DNA of 64,000 nt from CAMLDH01 sp966250375 (GCA_966250375.1 CBINHE010000002.1:40399-104398), one strand, 5' to 3'; counted from the stretch's first letter, positions 34,729-44,642 are shown. Numbers and translations: made by a program. The notes: generated from the sequence alone by a model not told the origin.

Positions 34729-35673
34729 TTACTGCTTGAAATACCACAAGCCGTGATCGTACATCATCGTTAAAATTTTGCGCTTGGCAGTAGCGCGCCC
34801 TGCAATTTCCCGTGCCACAGCAAGACAAGCTGCCGAAGTATTGCCGACATAGTGGCCATGGGTGCCAGCAAAGCTGTTTTGGGTGGCAATCATTGCCGCA
34901 TGATCAACGCGGATGATTTCCGTCACCAGCGACCAGTCGAGCAGCGGTGGCGTAACGCCAACCGCCATTCCCTCCAGGTGATGATCAACAAACACGCCGG
35001 CCCGGCTATCACAACCTGCAGGTTCCACTAAAATGACGTCAGTCGCGTAACCAGCAGATTGCAGGCTGCGTGCAATGCCGGTCAGGCTGGCGCCAGTTCC
35101 GGCACAGGCAACCAGAATAATGGACTCAACATCCGGCCAAGCCTGGAGTTGAGACACTATTTCCGGGCCAGTTTCCTGTTCGTGCGCTTCCAAGCTGCCG
35201 CGATTGGAAAACTGATCGGTATAAAAATATTTTTTCCCCAAGGCGTCCGCATGGGCCAAGTGCCATTCGACGACTTCTCGTGGTGTCGATCCTGCATTCA
35301 GCATCTCGACACCAACGAGCTTGGCACCAAATAATTCCAGGCAGCGCCGTTTTACCGAGCTAAAGCCAAGTCCTACAGCAAGTTCAACTGGTACACCGAT
35401 TTCAGAGCAGGCAATAGTCAGCCCAAAGCCAAAGTTGCCACCGGTTTTTTCGATTACGGTCGTTTGGCCTGGCACAATGTTGCCGGATTGAAGTGCCGCT
35501 TGCACGATGTATCGGGCGGCGCGCACTTTGTGACTGCCGCCGGGATTATTGCATTCAAATTTTGCCAACAGTCCCGGTTCAACTTCTTGGATGGGAGTTG
35601 GATTTTCTGCGATAGGCAAGTGCGCCCGACCTGAATTACTTGGGCGCACGAACGGGGAAATTTGGCTCAACAT
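34729..35673 (-). CDS. CysK-like PLP-dependent beta-substitution enzyme
   Basis: 314 residues of fold-type II PLP family (cysteine synthase/SbnA group). The PLP lysine is in NNPGGSHKVRAA, the phosphate/substrate loop is EKTGGNFGFGL and the glycine-rich cofactor loop is ACAGTGASLTGIARSL. These enzymes replace the acetyl group of O-acetylserine with a nucleophile. The upstream serine acetyltransferase domain in the same operon would supply that substrate. Catalytic Ser/Asn details differ from housekeeping CysK, so the nucleophile is unknown. The start overlaps the transporter stop by 38 bp, and the region is more AT-rich than the flanks. Confidence 0.8.
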   Translation of the reverse strand: MLSQISPFVRPSNSGRAHLPIAENPTPIQEVEPGLLAKFECNNPGGSHKVRAARYIVQAALQSGNIVPGQTTVIEKTGGNFGFGLTIACSEIGVPVELAVGLGFSSVKRRCLELFGAKLVGVEMLNAGSTPREVVEWHLAHADALGKKYFYTDQFSNRGSLEAHEQETGPEIVSQLQAWPDVESIILVACAGTGASLTGIARSLQSAGYATDVILVEPAGCDSRAGVFVDHHLEGMAVGVTPPLLDWSLVTEIIRVDHAAMIATQNSFAGTHGHYVGNTSAACLAVAREIAGRATAKRKILTMMYDHGLWYFKQ

Positions 35674-36868
35674 GATTATTCACTCCTGGTAGGGCTTTCC
35701 AGCATAAAAATATTCCTGCGAAACATAGTGGCAATACCATCATATTGGTCCCATTCCAGTCGAGACTGGCAAGCAGCGGGGCTGGAAGGAATGCCCCCAG
35801 CGTGGCACATCCGGCGATTAAGGTATCGTTAATTCCCTGCCAGCGATGGCGCTCTTGATCGCTGACATTCTGCGTCAGCAATGTGCCGCCGCTCACATAA
35901 ACCAGGTTCCAGCCCAATCCGAGCAGGATCAGCCCGAGAAAGACGACGTCATAACGAATGTCCATCATGCCCAATCCCGCTGCGCTGATTAATAACAGGA
36001 ATCCGAGGATCAGGGCTTGTCGCAGGCCGATGATGGCGATTAGCGAGCCGGTAAAAAATGAAGGCGCAAACATTGCCAGCACATGTACTTGAATGGCGCG
36101 CGAAGAGGCATCGAAAGAACAGATGCCTTTCATGACTAGCGAGGCTTGCACCATCAGCAAATTCATCATGAAATAGCCGCCAGCCGAGGAGAAAATCGCC
36201 GCGATGATGGCGATGCGCCAGTGCTTGGATTTCACTGCCGGAACTGGATTCACGCTCGATTCAGGCATTTGGGTAGTTTCAAGAGGGGTCCAGATTGCCA
36301 TGAGTAGCAAAGTCAATAAACCCAAGGCAGAAAATGCCGCATAGCATAGGGAAAAATCGGCATACCCGACGACATTACGCAGCGAACTGGCAATGGCTGG
36401 TCCCATGATCGCCGCCAGTACGCCACCCGCCACAACCAATGAGATGGCGCGTGGCTTGGCCCCGGACGGCAGATTATCAACTGCGGCAAATCGATAAAAG
36501 TTCGCACAGGCAATATAGATACCTAACAACGCATGCGCTGCAATCAGCAGGAAAAAGCTCTCCTTGCTAACAGCGATATAGCCAATCACGCCGGCAATGA
36601 TTAAAAATATCGCACCTATAGAAAATATGGTGCGCCGTCCATGGCGTCGCATCAGCATGGATGCCGGGTAAGTAAACAGCATGACTGCAGCAAATTGAAT
36701 ACCATACGGTATCGTCCCCAAGGCCGGGGTGGCTGCCAGTTTGGTTCCGACCAGAGCGGCAATGGTGACCGAGATAACGGCTGCAGTCAGGTTAAGCGCC
36801 TGGGCCAGCGTCAGTAAATAGGTTGGCCAAGGCAGGCGACTTGAAGTTGAGGATGGCGTTGTTGTCAT
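35636..36868 (-). CDS. MFS transporter (probable exporter)
   Basis: 410 residues with about 12 membrane helices in two halves; the cytoplasmic motif SMLMRRHGRRTIFSIGA between helices 2 and 3 is the MFS motif A. It lies between the acetyltransferase-AlaX fusion and the PLP enzyme, all leftward, and overlaps the latter. Export of the product made by the two enzymes is the simplest role; import cannot be excluded. No substrate-specific residue is recognised. Confidence 0.85.
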   Translation of the reverse strand: MTTTPSSTSSRLPWPTYLLTLAQALNLTAAVISVTIAALVGTKLAATPALGTIPYGIQFAAVMLFTYPASMLMRRHGRRTIFSIGAIFLIIAGVIGYIAVSKESFFLLIAAHALLGIYIACANFYRFAAVDNLPSGAKPRAISLVVAGGVLAAIMGPAIASSLRNVVGYADFSLCYAAFSALGLLTLLLMAIWTPLETTQMPESSVNPVPAVKSKHWRIAIIAAIFSSAGGYFMMNLLMVQASLVMKGICSFDASSRAIQVHVLAMFAPSFFTGSLIAIIGLRQALILGFLLLISAAGLGMMDIRYDVVFLGLILLGLGWNLVYVSGGTLLTQNVSDQERHRWQGINDTLIAGCATLGAFLPAPLLASLDWNGTNMMVLPLCFAGIFLCWKALPGVNNHVEPNFPVRAPK

Positions 36869-36917
36869 ATAGGGTATCTAGCTGCACTGTGTAGCTGGTG
36901 CAGCATGGAAAATCGGA

Positions 36918-38387
36918 TTATTTGTGATACTTGGCGATGTCGAAGACGGCTGCTGGGAAGTCGCACGATAAGCGTTCTTTGCCTGTACCCAGGCTTTTGC
37001 GGCGCACCTGCAGCATGCCAACTGGTGCAGATGAGTGTAGGTGAGTTCCGCCGCAGGGGATGACGTGGTGCTCGCAATGCCACATTCTGGCATCGGGCAC
37101 GGTCGAATGCGCGCTGATAGTGATTTTCGCATCTCGTGCGACAAACTCGTTGGCACTGGCTTCAATGTGGCTGATCTGTTCGCCGGTAATCCGCTCTGTA
37201 ACACCAAAATCAAAGCGCGCGCCGTCACTTTTGATATGGCAACCGAGAGTGGATTTAATCGCATCTGGACGATGCATTCCAATTCCCAGATATAGCAAAT
37301 GAGAGGCGGTATGACTTAGCGACAGACGCGCGCGCCTTTCAATGTCTATACTCACCGTCACTTTGGCGCCAATTTCCAGTTCGGCCAGCATAGTTTGATC
37401 CTCCGGGTGGATCAGGTGCCAAATCACGCCTTCGACCTGCACACCGGGAAAATCCGGCAAGCTTGTGAGGTGGCCATATAATTTTTTCGCCCCAATAAAT
37501 CGCATATTGCGGCCATCGAGCAAAGAAATGACGCCATGGTCCGCTTCCTGGCCGCCACCTTCCGGATAAGCGACCGTTGCATCAAGCTCGATATAGTCCG
37601 GTCCGACTTTGACGATCTTTGCTTCAGCCTGACTAAGATAGAAATCTTCGGAATAGAGCTTACAAGTTCGACGATCAAGTTTCATTACTGAGGATTTCAT
37701 AGGTGAGGAGGCCACCGCAGGATGGGGGCGCAAGTTAGTGACTTGTATGCTGGTGCGCACTGCAACCGTACTAAACGGCAAAATATCTTTTGTGATGGTG
37801 CATTGTGGCCCGACGATGACATCGTCGCCAATCGTAACTGGACCAAATACCTTGGCAAAGGCACCAATTTGCACACGGTCCCCAATGGTTGGATGGCGTT
37901 TACCTTGCGGATTGTTGGAAATTCCGTAAGAACCCAACGTTACGCCGCCAAGAATATAGCAGTCATCGCCAACTTGAGCAGTTTCTCCAAACACTGTCCC
38001 AACGCCGTGATCGAGGATGAATCTTTTGCCAATCTGGCAACGATGATGCAGATCAGCACCTGAAAGCAACTTGCCTCGGCTGGAAATGAGTGATGCGTAC
38101 AGTGGTAAGTCCCGATATTGGGATTTATCCTCGGCAAAATGGTGATCCAATTTGTGCGCAAGGCGGTAATGCAAAACCGCCTTGAATGAGGTATATGTCT
38201 GGATGATGCGCAAAGGATCGCCGCCAGCGGCCGGATCTTTGTGGGCGAAAGCATCGGCATCTTCAATCAGCTCTAGTGCAGTATTGTGCAGTAGCGAGGT
38301 GCGATCTATATATCTTACATAATCAGGTGGGCAGCACTCCCAAAGTGCAGCTTGAAGTTGCGCAGTAATTGCCTTGTTTGCTGGCAT
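36918..38387 (-). CDS. Fusion: serine O-acetyltransferase (CysE-like) - AlaX tRNA-editing domain
   Basis: 489 residues. Residues 1 to about 220 are a CysE-like acyltransferase: helical N domain, then a left-handed beta-helix with LDHGVGTVFGETAQVGDD (Asp125-His126 as in the CysE active site) and ILGGVTLGSYG. Residues about 235-489 are an AlaX/AlaRS-type editing domain: YPEGGGQEADHG (274-284), zinc motif HTASH (His359, His363) and CGGTH (Cys445, His449), so all four metal ligands are present. AlaX hydrolyses mischarged tRNA. A Met at 235 could start a free AlaX, but no stop separates the domains. First gene of the operon with the MFS transporter and the CysK-like enzyme. Confidence 0.88.
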   Translation of the reverse strand: MPANKAITAQLQAALWECCPPDYVRYIDRTSLLHNTALELIEDADAFAHKDPAAGGDPLRIIQTYTSFKAVLHYRLAHKLDHHFAEDKSQYRDLPLYASLISSRGKLLSGADLHHRCQIGKRFILDHGVGTVFGETAQVGDDCYILGGVTLGSYGISNNPQGKRHPTIGDRVQIGAFAKVFGPVTIGDDVIVGPQCTITKDILPFSTVAVRTSIQVTNLRPHPAVASSPMKSSVMKLDRRTCKLYSEDFYLSQAEAKIVKVGPDYIELDATVAYPEGGGQEADHGVISLLDGRNMRFIGAKKLYGHLTSLPDFPGVQVEGVIWHLIHPEDQTMLAELEIGAKVTVSIDIERRARLSLSHTASHLLYLGIGMHRPDAIKSTLGCHIKSDGARFDFGVTERITGEQISHIEASANEFVARDAKITISAHSTVPDARMWHCEHHVIPCGGTHLHSSAPVGMLQVRRKSLGTGKERLSCDFPAAVFDIAKYHK

Positions 38388-39027
38388 TATTGTTTCCTCT
38401 AATTATTTTTGTAATAACTATATGCCAATTGTTAATATCTTGGCTGCTGTCAAAGCTGATAGGTAGACGCTTGCAATTCTTTATGGTTAAGGTGTTACAG
38501 CACTTCATCATTCATTTTTGACGCCGGATGCTCCGCGGATTGTATGTAACAACATTCAAGTTGCTTCACCGTCCATATCGGATAGCGTGCGCTGAATCAG
38601 CAAAAATATATTCGCAGAGGCACTAAAGATTGTGGCAATTTACCGCGTTTGACCACTATATATAGAGGTTGCATCTGTGGTCTGCGTAACCTCAGCTTTT
38701 GTTTCGCCACTCAGCAGGCTGGCAAGAGATTGAAATAGTGGGGGGCGAAAGCATGAATGGTTGATCGTAGCAACCATTTCAAAAAGGCAAGATCAAGCGA
38801 TGCTAACGTTGTTTAGTGAACCACTCGGTCGCCAATTCCTTCAATCGTTGGATTTGTGGAGAGGACATTGGCAGTGCTGCAATGTTGTTTCTTCAGACAA
38901 GAAGAGCCAGACGCGATTTCATGACATTTTCTGCCGCACTTTCAAAAGAATTTGGGCGGCCTTCTCCCTATAATCTAACCATATCTTTTAAATGGGACAC
39001 GAAATGTGCGCGCTTGAGGGGATTAAC
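38388..39027. promoter_or_regulatory. Divergent control region of the AlaX-fusion island and astC
   Basis: 640 bp, AT-rich, without a convincing gene; small frames at 38761-39040 lack any motif. A TATAAT at 38969-38974 lies 54 bp before the astC start and could be its -10 box, though no good -35 is seen. The leftward operon promoter should lie near 38390-38480, where the sequence is strongly AT-rich. Confidence 0.4.
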
Positions 39028-40263
39028 ATGGATTCACTAACGTCGGCTGGTCCGGTCACCCGCAAAACCTTTGATGAAGTGGTCGTGCAGACCTATGCGC
39101 CGAGCAATCTGGTGCCGGTGCGAGGTTTGGGCCTGGAAGTCTGGGATCGGGACGACAAGCGTTACCTGGATCTGACCGCCGGCATCGGCGTGACCAGTCT
39201 GGGCCATGCCAACCCGGCAGTCGTCGCGGTACTGCATACCCAAGCGGAAACGCTGTGGCATGTCGGCAACGGCTACACCAATGAACCGGTGTTGCGTTTG
39301 GCGCGTGCATTGACCGAGGCCACGTTCGCCGATCGCGCATTTTTTTGCAATTCCGGCGCTGAAGCAAATGAAGCGGCATTCAAGCTGGCACGCAAGTACG
39401 CGCATGGCAAGTTCGGCCCGGCCAAGTCACGCATCATTTCGTGCACCAATTCCTTCCATGGCCGCACACTGTTTACCGTGTCGGTCGGCGGTCAGCCGAA
39501 ATACACGGAGGGTTTCGAGCCCTTGCCGCCGCAAATCGACCATATTCCATTCAACGATATTGCAGCGGCCCGCGCTGCGATCAGCGATGACGCGTGCGCA
39601 GTGGTGGTCGAGCCGGTGCAGGGCGAAGGCGGCGTATTGCCGGCCAGTCCGGAATATTTGAGGGCGCTGCGCGAGTTGTGTGACGCCACCGGCACCTTGC
39701 TGATTTTTGATGAAGTGCAATGCGGGATGGGACGCACTGGCGAATTGTTTGCGTATATGGGCTACGGCGTGACACCGGATATCCTGACTTCTGCAAAAGC
39801 ATTGGGCAATGGTTATCCGGTTGGCGCAATGCTGACGACCAATGCGGTCGCCAGCGCATTCTCGGTCGGTGCGCACGGTACGACTTACGGCGGCAATCCA
39901 CTGGCGGCATCGATCGCACTGAAAGTGCTGGAAACCATCAACACCTCGGCATTCCTGGCGCGCGTCAGACAAGCATCGGAAGCATTGACCCACGCCTTGC
40001 AGTCGATCATCCGCGATTATCCGCAAGTATTTTCCGAAGTACGCGGCAGAGGTTTGATGCTGGGTATGGTGCTGGCAGAAGGCTATCGCGGCCGTGCCAA
40101 GGGCATTACCCAGGCTGCCGAAACGCAAGGCTTGATGATATTGATCGCCGGGATGGACGTGGTCCGCTTTTTGCCGGCGCTGGTGATATCGGATGCGCAA
40201 ATCGAAGAATCGAATCGTCTGCTGCGATGTGCGCTGGATGCGTTTTTGTCGCAGGCGAAATGA
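39028..40263 (+). CDS. astC: Succinylornithine/acetylornithine transaminase
   Basis: 411 residues, class III PLP aminotransferase: FCNSGAEANEAAFKLAR, SFHGRTLFTVSVGGQPKY, IFDEVQCGMGRTG and the PLP lysine in LTSAKALGNGYPVGAML. With astA, astD, astB and astE nearby it should act in the arginine succinyltransferase pathway, though these enzymes also use acetylornithine (ArgD). GAGGGG at 39016-39021 supports ATG 39028. Confidence 0.88.
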   Translation: MDSLTSAGPVTRKTFDEVVVQTYAPSNLVPVRGLGLEVWDRDDKRYLDLTAGIGVTSLGHANPAVVAVLHTQAETLWHVGNGYTNEPVLRLARALTEATFADRAFFCNSGAEANEAAFKLARKYAHGKFGPAKSRIISCTNSFHGRTLFTVSVGGQPKYTEGFEPLPPQIDHIPFNDIAAARAAISDDACAVVVEPVQGEGGVLPASPEYLRALRELCDATGTLLIFDEVQCGMGRTGELFAYMGYGVTPDILTSAKALGNGYPVGAMLTTNAVASAFSVGAHGTTYGGNPLAASIALKVLETINTSAFLARVRQASEALTHALQSIIRDYPQVFSEVRGRGLMLGMVLAEGYRGRAKGITQAAETQGLMILIAGMDVVRFLPALVISDAQIEESNRLLRCALDAFLSQAK

Positions 40264-40324
40264 GAAATGCACCTTTTTGTGGTGAGCAGTGATGCCGTAT
40301 TGTGCGTGAGATTGTGAGGCCTCA

Positions 40325-41359
40325 ATGTTAGTTGTACGCGCTGTTAAAGAGCAGGATCTGGACGGACTGATGTCGCTTGCCGGTCAAGTCGGGGATGGCA
40401 TGACCACGCTCAAGCCCGACCTTGACATGTTGGGCCGGCGGGTCGAAGCCGCATGCGCTTCCTTCGCTGAAAAAAGCGCACCCCAGCAGCGCGACTATCT
40501 GTTCGTGATGGAGGATGTTGCGGCCCAGCGTCTGGTCGGCGTGTGCGCGATCAAGAGCGCGGTGGGACTGGAAGAGCCGTTCTATAACTACCGCATCGGC
40601 ACCCTGGTGCATTCCAGCAGCGAACTCAAGGTGTTTTCGCGCATGGAAACGCTCTATCTGTCGAATGATCTGACCGGTTGCGCTGAACTGTGTTCGCTGT
40701 TTCTGCATCCCGATTATCGCAGCGGCTACAACGGCAAGCTGTTGTCGAAAAGCCGCTTCCTGTTCATCGCGCAATTCCCGCATTTGTTCCCGGAAAAATT
40801 AATTGCAGAGATGCGCGGTTTCCAGCATGCGGACGGCAGTTCGCCGTTCTGGGAAAGTCTCGGCCGGCATTTTTTCAAGATGGATTTCAAGCGTGCCGAC
40901 GACATCAGCGGCCTCGGCAAAAAATCCTTCATCGCCGAGTTGATGCCGCGCTATCCGTTATACGTTGCCTGTCTGCCTGCCGAAGCGCAAGAAGTGATCG
41001 GCCAAGTGCATGTCGCGACTGCGCCGGCGCGCCGCTTGCTGGAACAAGAGGGCATGCATTACGAAGGCTATGTCGATATTTTCGACGCGGGGCCGGTGTT
41101 GCAGGCGCGCGTGAGCGAATTGCGGGCGCTGCGCGAAAGCACATTGGCGATCATCGAAATGGCCAAACAAGAAGCGACCGGCGAGCCGGTGCTGGTATCG
41201 AGCATGGCGATGAAGGATTTTCGCATCATTGTTGCGCAAGCCAATCCAGAACAGGGCCGCATCGCGTTATCGGCCGAGAACCAACAAATGCTGTCATGCG
41301 ATGTCGGCGATCCGGTACGCACGATGTCCCTGAATCCAAAAAAGAATACGCATGCATAG
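40325..41359 (+). CDS. astA: Arginine N-succinyltransferase
   Basis: 344 residues matching AstA: MLVVRAVKEQDLDGLMSLA start, CSLFLHPDYRSGYNGKLLSKSRFLF (in part) acyl-CoA region, and EGMHYEGYVDIFDAGP. It succinylates arginine with succinyl-CoA, the first step of the AST pathway. It lies 61 bp after astC and overlaps astD by 8 bp. Confidence 0.95.
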   Translation: MLVVRAVKEQDLDGLMSLAGQVGDGMTTLKPDLDMLGRRVEAACASFAEKSAPQQRDYLFVMEDVAAQRLVGVCAIKSAVGLEEPFYNYRIGTLVHSSSELKVFSRMETLYLSNDLTGCAELCSLFLHPDYRSGYNGKLLSKSRFLFIAQFPHLFPEKLIAEMRGFQHADGSSPFWESLGRHFFKMDFKRADDISGLGKKSFIAELMPRYPLYVACLPAEAQEVIGQVHVATAPARRLLEQEGMHYEGYVDIFDAGPVLQARVSELRALRESTLAIIEMAKQEATGEPVLVSSMAMKDFRIIVAQANPEQGRIALSAENQQMLSCDVGDPVRTMSLNPKKNTHA

Positions 41360-42815
41360 TCACTACATCAACGGCCGATGGATCGTCGGCGAAGGTCCGG
41401 CATTACGTGCAATCAACCCAGCCGACGGCAGCGAAATATGGGCAGGTCATGCCGCGAGCGCTGCCGATATCGATGCCGCCTGCAAGGCCGCCCGCGCGAA
41501 TTTTTCCGCATGGGCAGGCACCGCGCTGGATGACCGGATTGCGGTATGTGCGCGCTTTCGCGATTTGGTGAAAGCGCATGGTGAAGATCTGGCGCACATG
41601 ATCTCGATGGAAGTCGGCAAGCCGCTGTGGGAAGCGCGCACCGAAGTGACTTCGATGGCGAACAAGGTCGATATTTCGGTGCAATCGTATCGCGCCCGTA
41701 CCGGCGAGTCAGCATCGAAAATCGCTGATGGCGACGCCGTATTGCGGCATCGTCCGCATGGTGTGTTCGGTGTATTCGGCCCCTACAATTTCCCCGGCCA
41801 TTTGCCGAACGGGCATATCATTCCGGCACTGATCGCCGGTAATACGCTGGTGTTCAAGCCCAGCGAGTATGCGCCGAAAACCGCGATCAAGACCGTTGAA
41901 TTATGGGCTCAAGCGGGCTTGCCGCATGGCGTATTGAACCTGGTGAACGGCGCGCGCGACACCGGTGCGGCACTGGCGCAGCATCCAACACTGGATGGGA
42001 TTTTATTTACCGGAAGCTATCAGACTGGCGCAATACTGCATCGCCAGTTCGCAGGGCAGCCGGGCAAGATGCTGACGCTTGAAATGGGCGGGAATAATGG
42101 ACTGGTTGCGTGGGATGTCGGCAATCTCGACGCCGCTGTGCACCACGCGATTTTTTCGGCGTTTGTTAGTGCCGGCCAACGCTGCACTTGCGCGCGTCGT
42201 TTGATCGTTGAGGACTCTGCCAAGGGACAAGCATTGATCAATCGACTGGTGGAGGTGGCAGGAAAAATCAGCGTTGGCACATTCGACCAGTCGCCTGCGC
42301 CTTTCATGGGGCCGGTCGTATCCGCGCCGATTGCAAAGCGCCTGGTGCAGGCGCAATCCGATTTGATCACGCGCGGTGGCAAGGCATTGCTGACGATGCG
42401 TCACCTCGCTGAAAACACCGGCTTCCTGTCCGCAGGCATCGTCGATGTGACTGGCGCAAAAAATGTTCCGGATGAAGAATGGTTCGGTCCATTGCTGCAA
42501 GTGATACGCGTGAAGGATTTCGATGCGGCACTGGCGGCGGTGAATGCGACAGAGTATGGATTGGCGGCCGGGTTGTTGAGTGACGATGAAGCGTTGTGGA
42601 AGAAGTTTTTGATTCATGCGCGCGCCGGTGTCGTCAACTGGAATCGCCCGACCACGGGCGCCGCCAGCACCGCGCCTTTCGGCGGCGTCGGAAAATCCGG
42701 CAATCATCGCCCGAGCGCATACTACGCGGCAGACTACTGCGCGTATCCGGTGGCGTCGATTGAGAACAGCGTGCTGGAAATGCCAAAACAGCTTTCGCCC
42801 GGTCTCCAGTTCTAG
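41352..42815 (+). CDS. astD: Succinylglutamate-semialdehyde dehydrogenase
   Basis: 487-residue aldehyde dehydrogenase: FGPYNFPGHLPNGHIIPALIA (catalytic Asn region), TLEMGGNNGLVAWD with the general-base Glu, and SAGQRCTCARRL with the nucleophile Cys. PTTGAASTAPFGGVGKSGNH is typical of AstD. Fourth enzymatic step of AST. Start overlaps astA. Confidence 0.94.
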   Translation: MHSHYINGRWIVGEGPALRAINPADGSEIWAGHAASAADIDAACKAARANFSAWAGTALDDRIAVCARFRDLVKAHGEDLAHMISMEVGKPLWEARTEVTSMANKVDISVQSYRARTGESASKIADGDAVLRHRPHGVFGVFGPYNFPGHLPNGHIIPALIAGNTLVFKPSEYAPKTAIKTVELWAQAGLPHGVLNLVNGARDTGAALAQHPTLDGILFTGSYQTGAILHRQFAGQPGKMLTLEMGGNNGLVAWDVGNLDAAVHHAIFSAFVSAGQRCTCARRLIVEDSAKGQALINRLVEVAGKISVGTFDQSPAPFMGPVVSAPIAKRLVQAQSDLITRGGKALLTMRHLAENTGFLSAGIVDVTGAKNVPDEEWFGPLLQVIRVKDFDAALAAVNATEYGLAAGLLSDDEALWKKFLIHARAGVVNWNRPTTGAASTAPFGGVGKSGNHRPSAYYAADYCAYPVASIENSVLEMPKQLSPGLQF

Positions 42816-42838
42816 ACCGCCATCAAGGAAGACACATC

Positions 42839-44215
42839 ATGAGCATCGCACGCGAATTCAATTTCGACGGATTGGTCGGCCCGTCGCACAACTATGCCGG
42901 TCTGTCATTCGGCAATGTCGCATCGTCCAACAACGTCAAGAGCATGTCCAATCCGAAGGAGGCGGCACTGCAGGGCCTGGCCAAGATGCGTGCGCTGGCT
43001 GCGCGTGGTTTTGCGCAGGGATTACTGCCGCCCCAGGTCCGGCCGAATCTCAGGCTGTTGCGCAGCATCGGTTTTAGCGGCAGCGACGCGGATGTGATCG
43101 CCCGTGCATTCAAGGAGGCGCCGGCGATTCTCGCATGCGCTTATTCGGCGTCGCCGATGTGGACCGCGAACGCGGCGACCGTCAGTCCGTCGGCCGATAC
43201 CGCGGACAGCCGCACGCATTTCACCACTGCCAACCTGAACAGCAAGTTGCACCGTTCGTATGAGCACACGCAGACCACTCGCACCTTGCGCGCGATCTTC
43301 CACGATGCCAAGCACTTTGCGGTACACGATGCGCTGCCACCCACACCGGCATTCGGCGACGAGGGCGCAGCCAACCACGCCAGATTATGTGCGAGCCACG
43401 GCGCCGCCGGTATCGAGATGTTTGTCTACGGCCGCGTCGAGTTCGATCCGAATGCGCCTGCGCCAAAACGTTTTCCAGCCCGTCAAACGCTGGAAGCCAG
43501 CCAGGCGGTAGCACGCCTGCATGGCTTGAGCGACAAACGCACGATATTCATATCGCAAGATCCCGATGTGATCGACCAGGGCGTCTTCCATAACGACGTG
43601 ATTTCGGTCGGTAACGGCAATGTGCTGTTCTATCACCAGCAGGCATTTCTCGATGAAGCAGCAGCCCTGGCATCGCTGCGCCAAGCGATGCGCGATGTCG
43701 GCGCCGAGTTGCAGCCGGTGCGCGTCGATGCGGCCGACGTGTCGGTCGCCGATGCAGTGTCCAGTTACCTGTTCAATAGTCAGTTGCTGACCAAGCCGGA
43801 CGGCAGGATGGCCTTGGTGGTACCCCAGGAGTGTCAGGAAAACCAGGCAGTGGCGCGCCACCTGCAAAACCTGACCGCAAGCGGCGGTCCGATCGATGAA
43901 TTGGTCTGCTTCGACCTGCGTCAGAGCATGCGCAACGGCGGTGGTCCGGCCTGTCTGCGGCTGCGCGTCGCATTGACCGACGCCGAGGCAAGCGCGATGC
44001 ATCAAGGCGTCGTGATGACCGAGCAGTTATATGCGCGTCTAGTGACATGGATCGAGAAGCATTACCGCGATCGCCTGTCGCCAGCCGACCTCGCTGATCC
44101 CGCTTTGGCTGTGGAAGTACACACCGCGCTTGATGAATTGACTGCGATTCTTGCATTACCTGGGTTATATGCGTTTCAAAATTGTGGCAATAACGATTCA
44201 CATACAATAATTTGA
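42839..44215 (+). CDS. astB: N-succinylarginine dihydrolase
   Basis: 458 residues. N terminus AREFNFDGLVGPSHNYAGLS and internal MWTANAATVSPSADTADSR, together with LRQSMRNGGGPACLRLRV near the C terminus, are diagnostic of AstB, which releases two ammonia and CO2 to give succinylornithine. Catalytic Cys lies in the GGPACLR motif. The stop overlaps a small possible frame (TTGA). Confidence 0.95.
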   Translation: MSIAREFNFDGLVGPSHNYAGLSFGNVASSNNVKSMSNPKEAALQGLAKMRALAARGFAQGLLPPQVRPNLRLLRSIGFSGSDADVIARAFKEAPAILACAYSASPMWTANAATVSPSADTADSRTHFTTANLNSKLHRSYEHTQTTRTLRAIFHDAKHFAVHDALPPTPAFGDEGAANHARLCASHGAAGIEMFVYGRVEFDPNAPAPKRFPARQTLEASQAVARLHGLSDKRTIFISQDPDVIDQGVFHNDVISVGNGNVLFYHQQAFLDEAAALASLRQAMRDVGAELQPVRVDAADVSVADAVSSYLFNSQLLTKPDGRMALVVPQECQENQAVARHLQNLTASGGPIDELVCFDLRQSMRNGGGPACLRLRVALTDAEASAMHQGVVMTEQLYARLVTWIEKHYRDRLSPADLADPALAVEVHTALDELTAILALPGLYAFQNCGNNDSHTII

Positions 44216-44319
44216 AAGCCTGGTTGGCAGTCATGGCTGGTCTGGTGGCCGGCATCGTACTCGGTTACCAGCACAAACAGTCGGATACGTTGCGCTTTAA
44301 TGTGAGCGTGGGCCTTTAA
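44212..44319 (+). CDS. Possible 35-residue membrane microprotein
   Basis: TTG at 44212 overlaps the astB stop (TTGA) and opens 36 codons encoding KAWLAVMAGLVAGIVLGYQHK and a polar tail. One hydrophobic helix is clear. No ribosome-binding site is seen and TTG starts are rare, so it may be chance. Confidence 0.25.
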   Translation: MKAWLAVMAGLVAGIVLGYQHKQSDTLRFNVSVGL

Positions 44320-44591
44320 CCGATGTCTTCGCTTGCTGCATGCGCATAAAGATTGTTGCCATCTTGTTATCGACTTTGCATTGCAATTTAAGGATGAATG
44401 ATCGATAAATTGTTGTGTGAAGGTATAATTTCAACGGCTCAAAAAGAGCTGAAGATGCGAAGAGGCTGGAGTGCGATCGAAATGCAATGCACAGGAAAGC
44501 GATGTGTGGTTTATATGCACTCCCTGCAAATAAGCTTCTGTGCATTGACCAAATAAGAAAATAATAAATGGCACGGTAAATTTTAAGATTC

Positions 44592-44633
44592 ATCTATACA
44601 AATTAACCTTGAATCTATACAGATTAGCCTTGA
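44592..44633 (+). repeat. Tandem 21-bp direct repeat upstream of gdhB
   Basis: ATCTATACAAATTAACCTTG(A) at 44592-44612 is followed at once by ATCTATACAGATTAGCCTTG(A) at 44613-44633, with two differences. A period of 21 bp equals two helical turns, as for regulator binding sites stacked on one DNA face. It lies 240 bp before gdhB. Confidence 0.6.
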
Positions 44634-44642
44634 TAAACCCTG

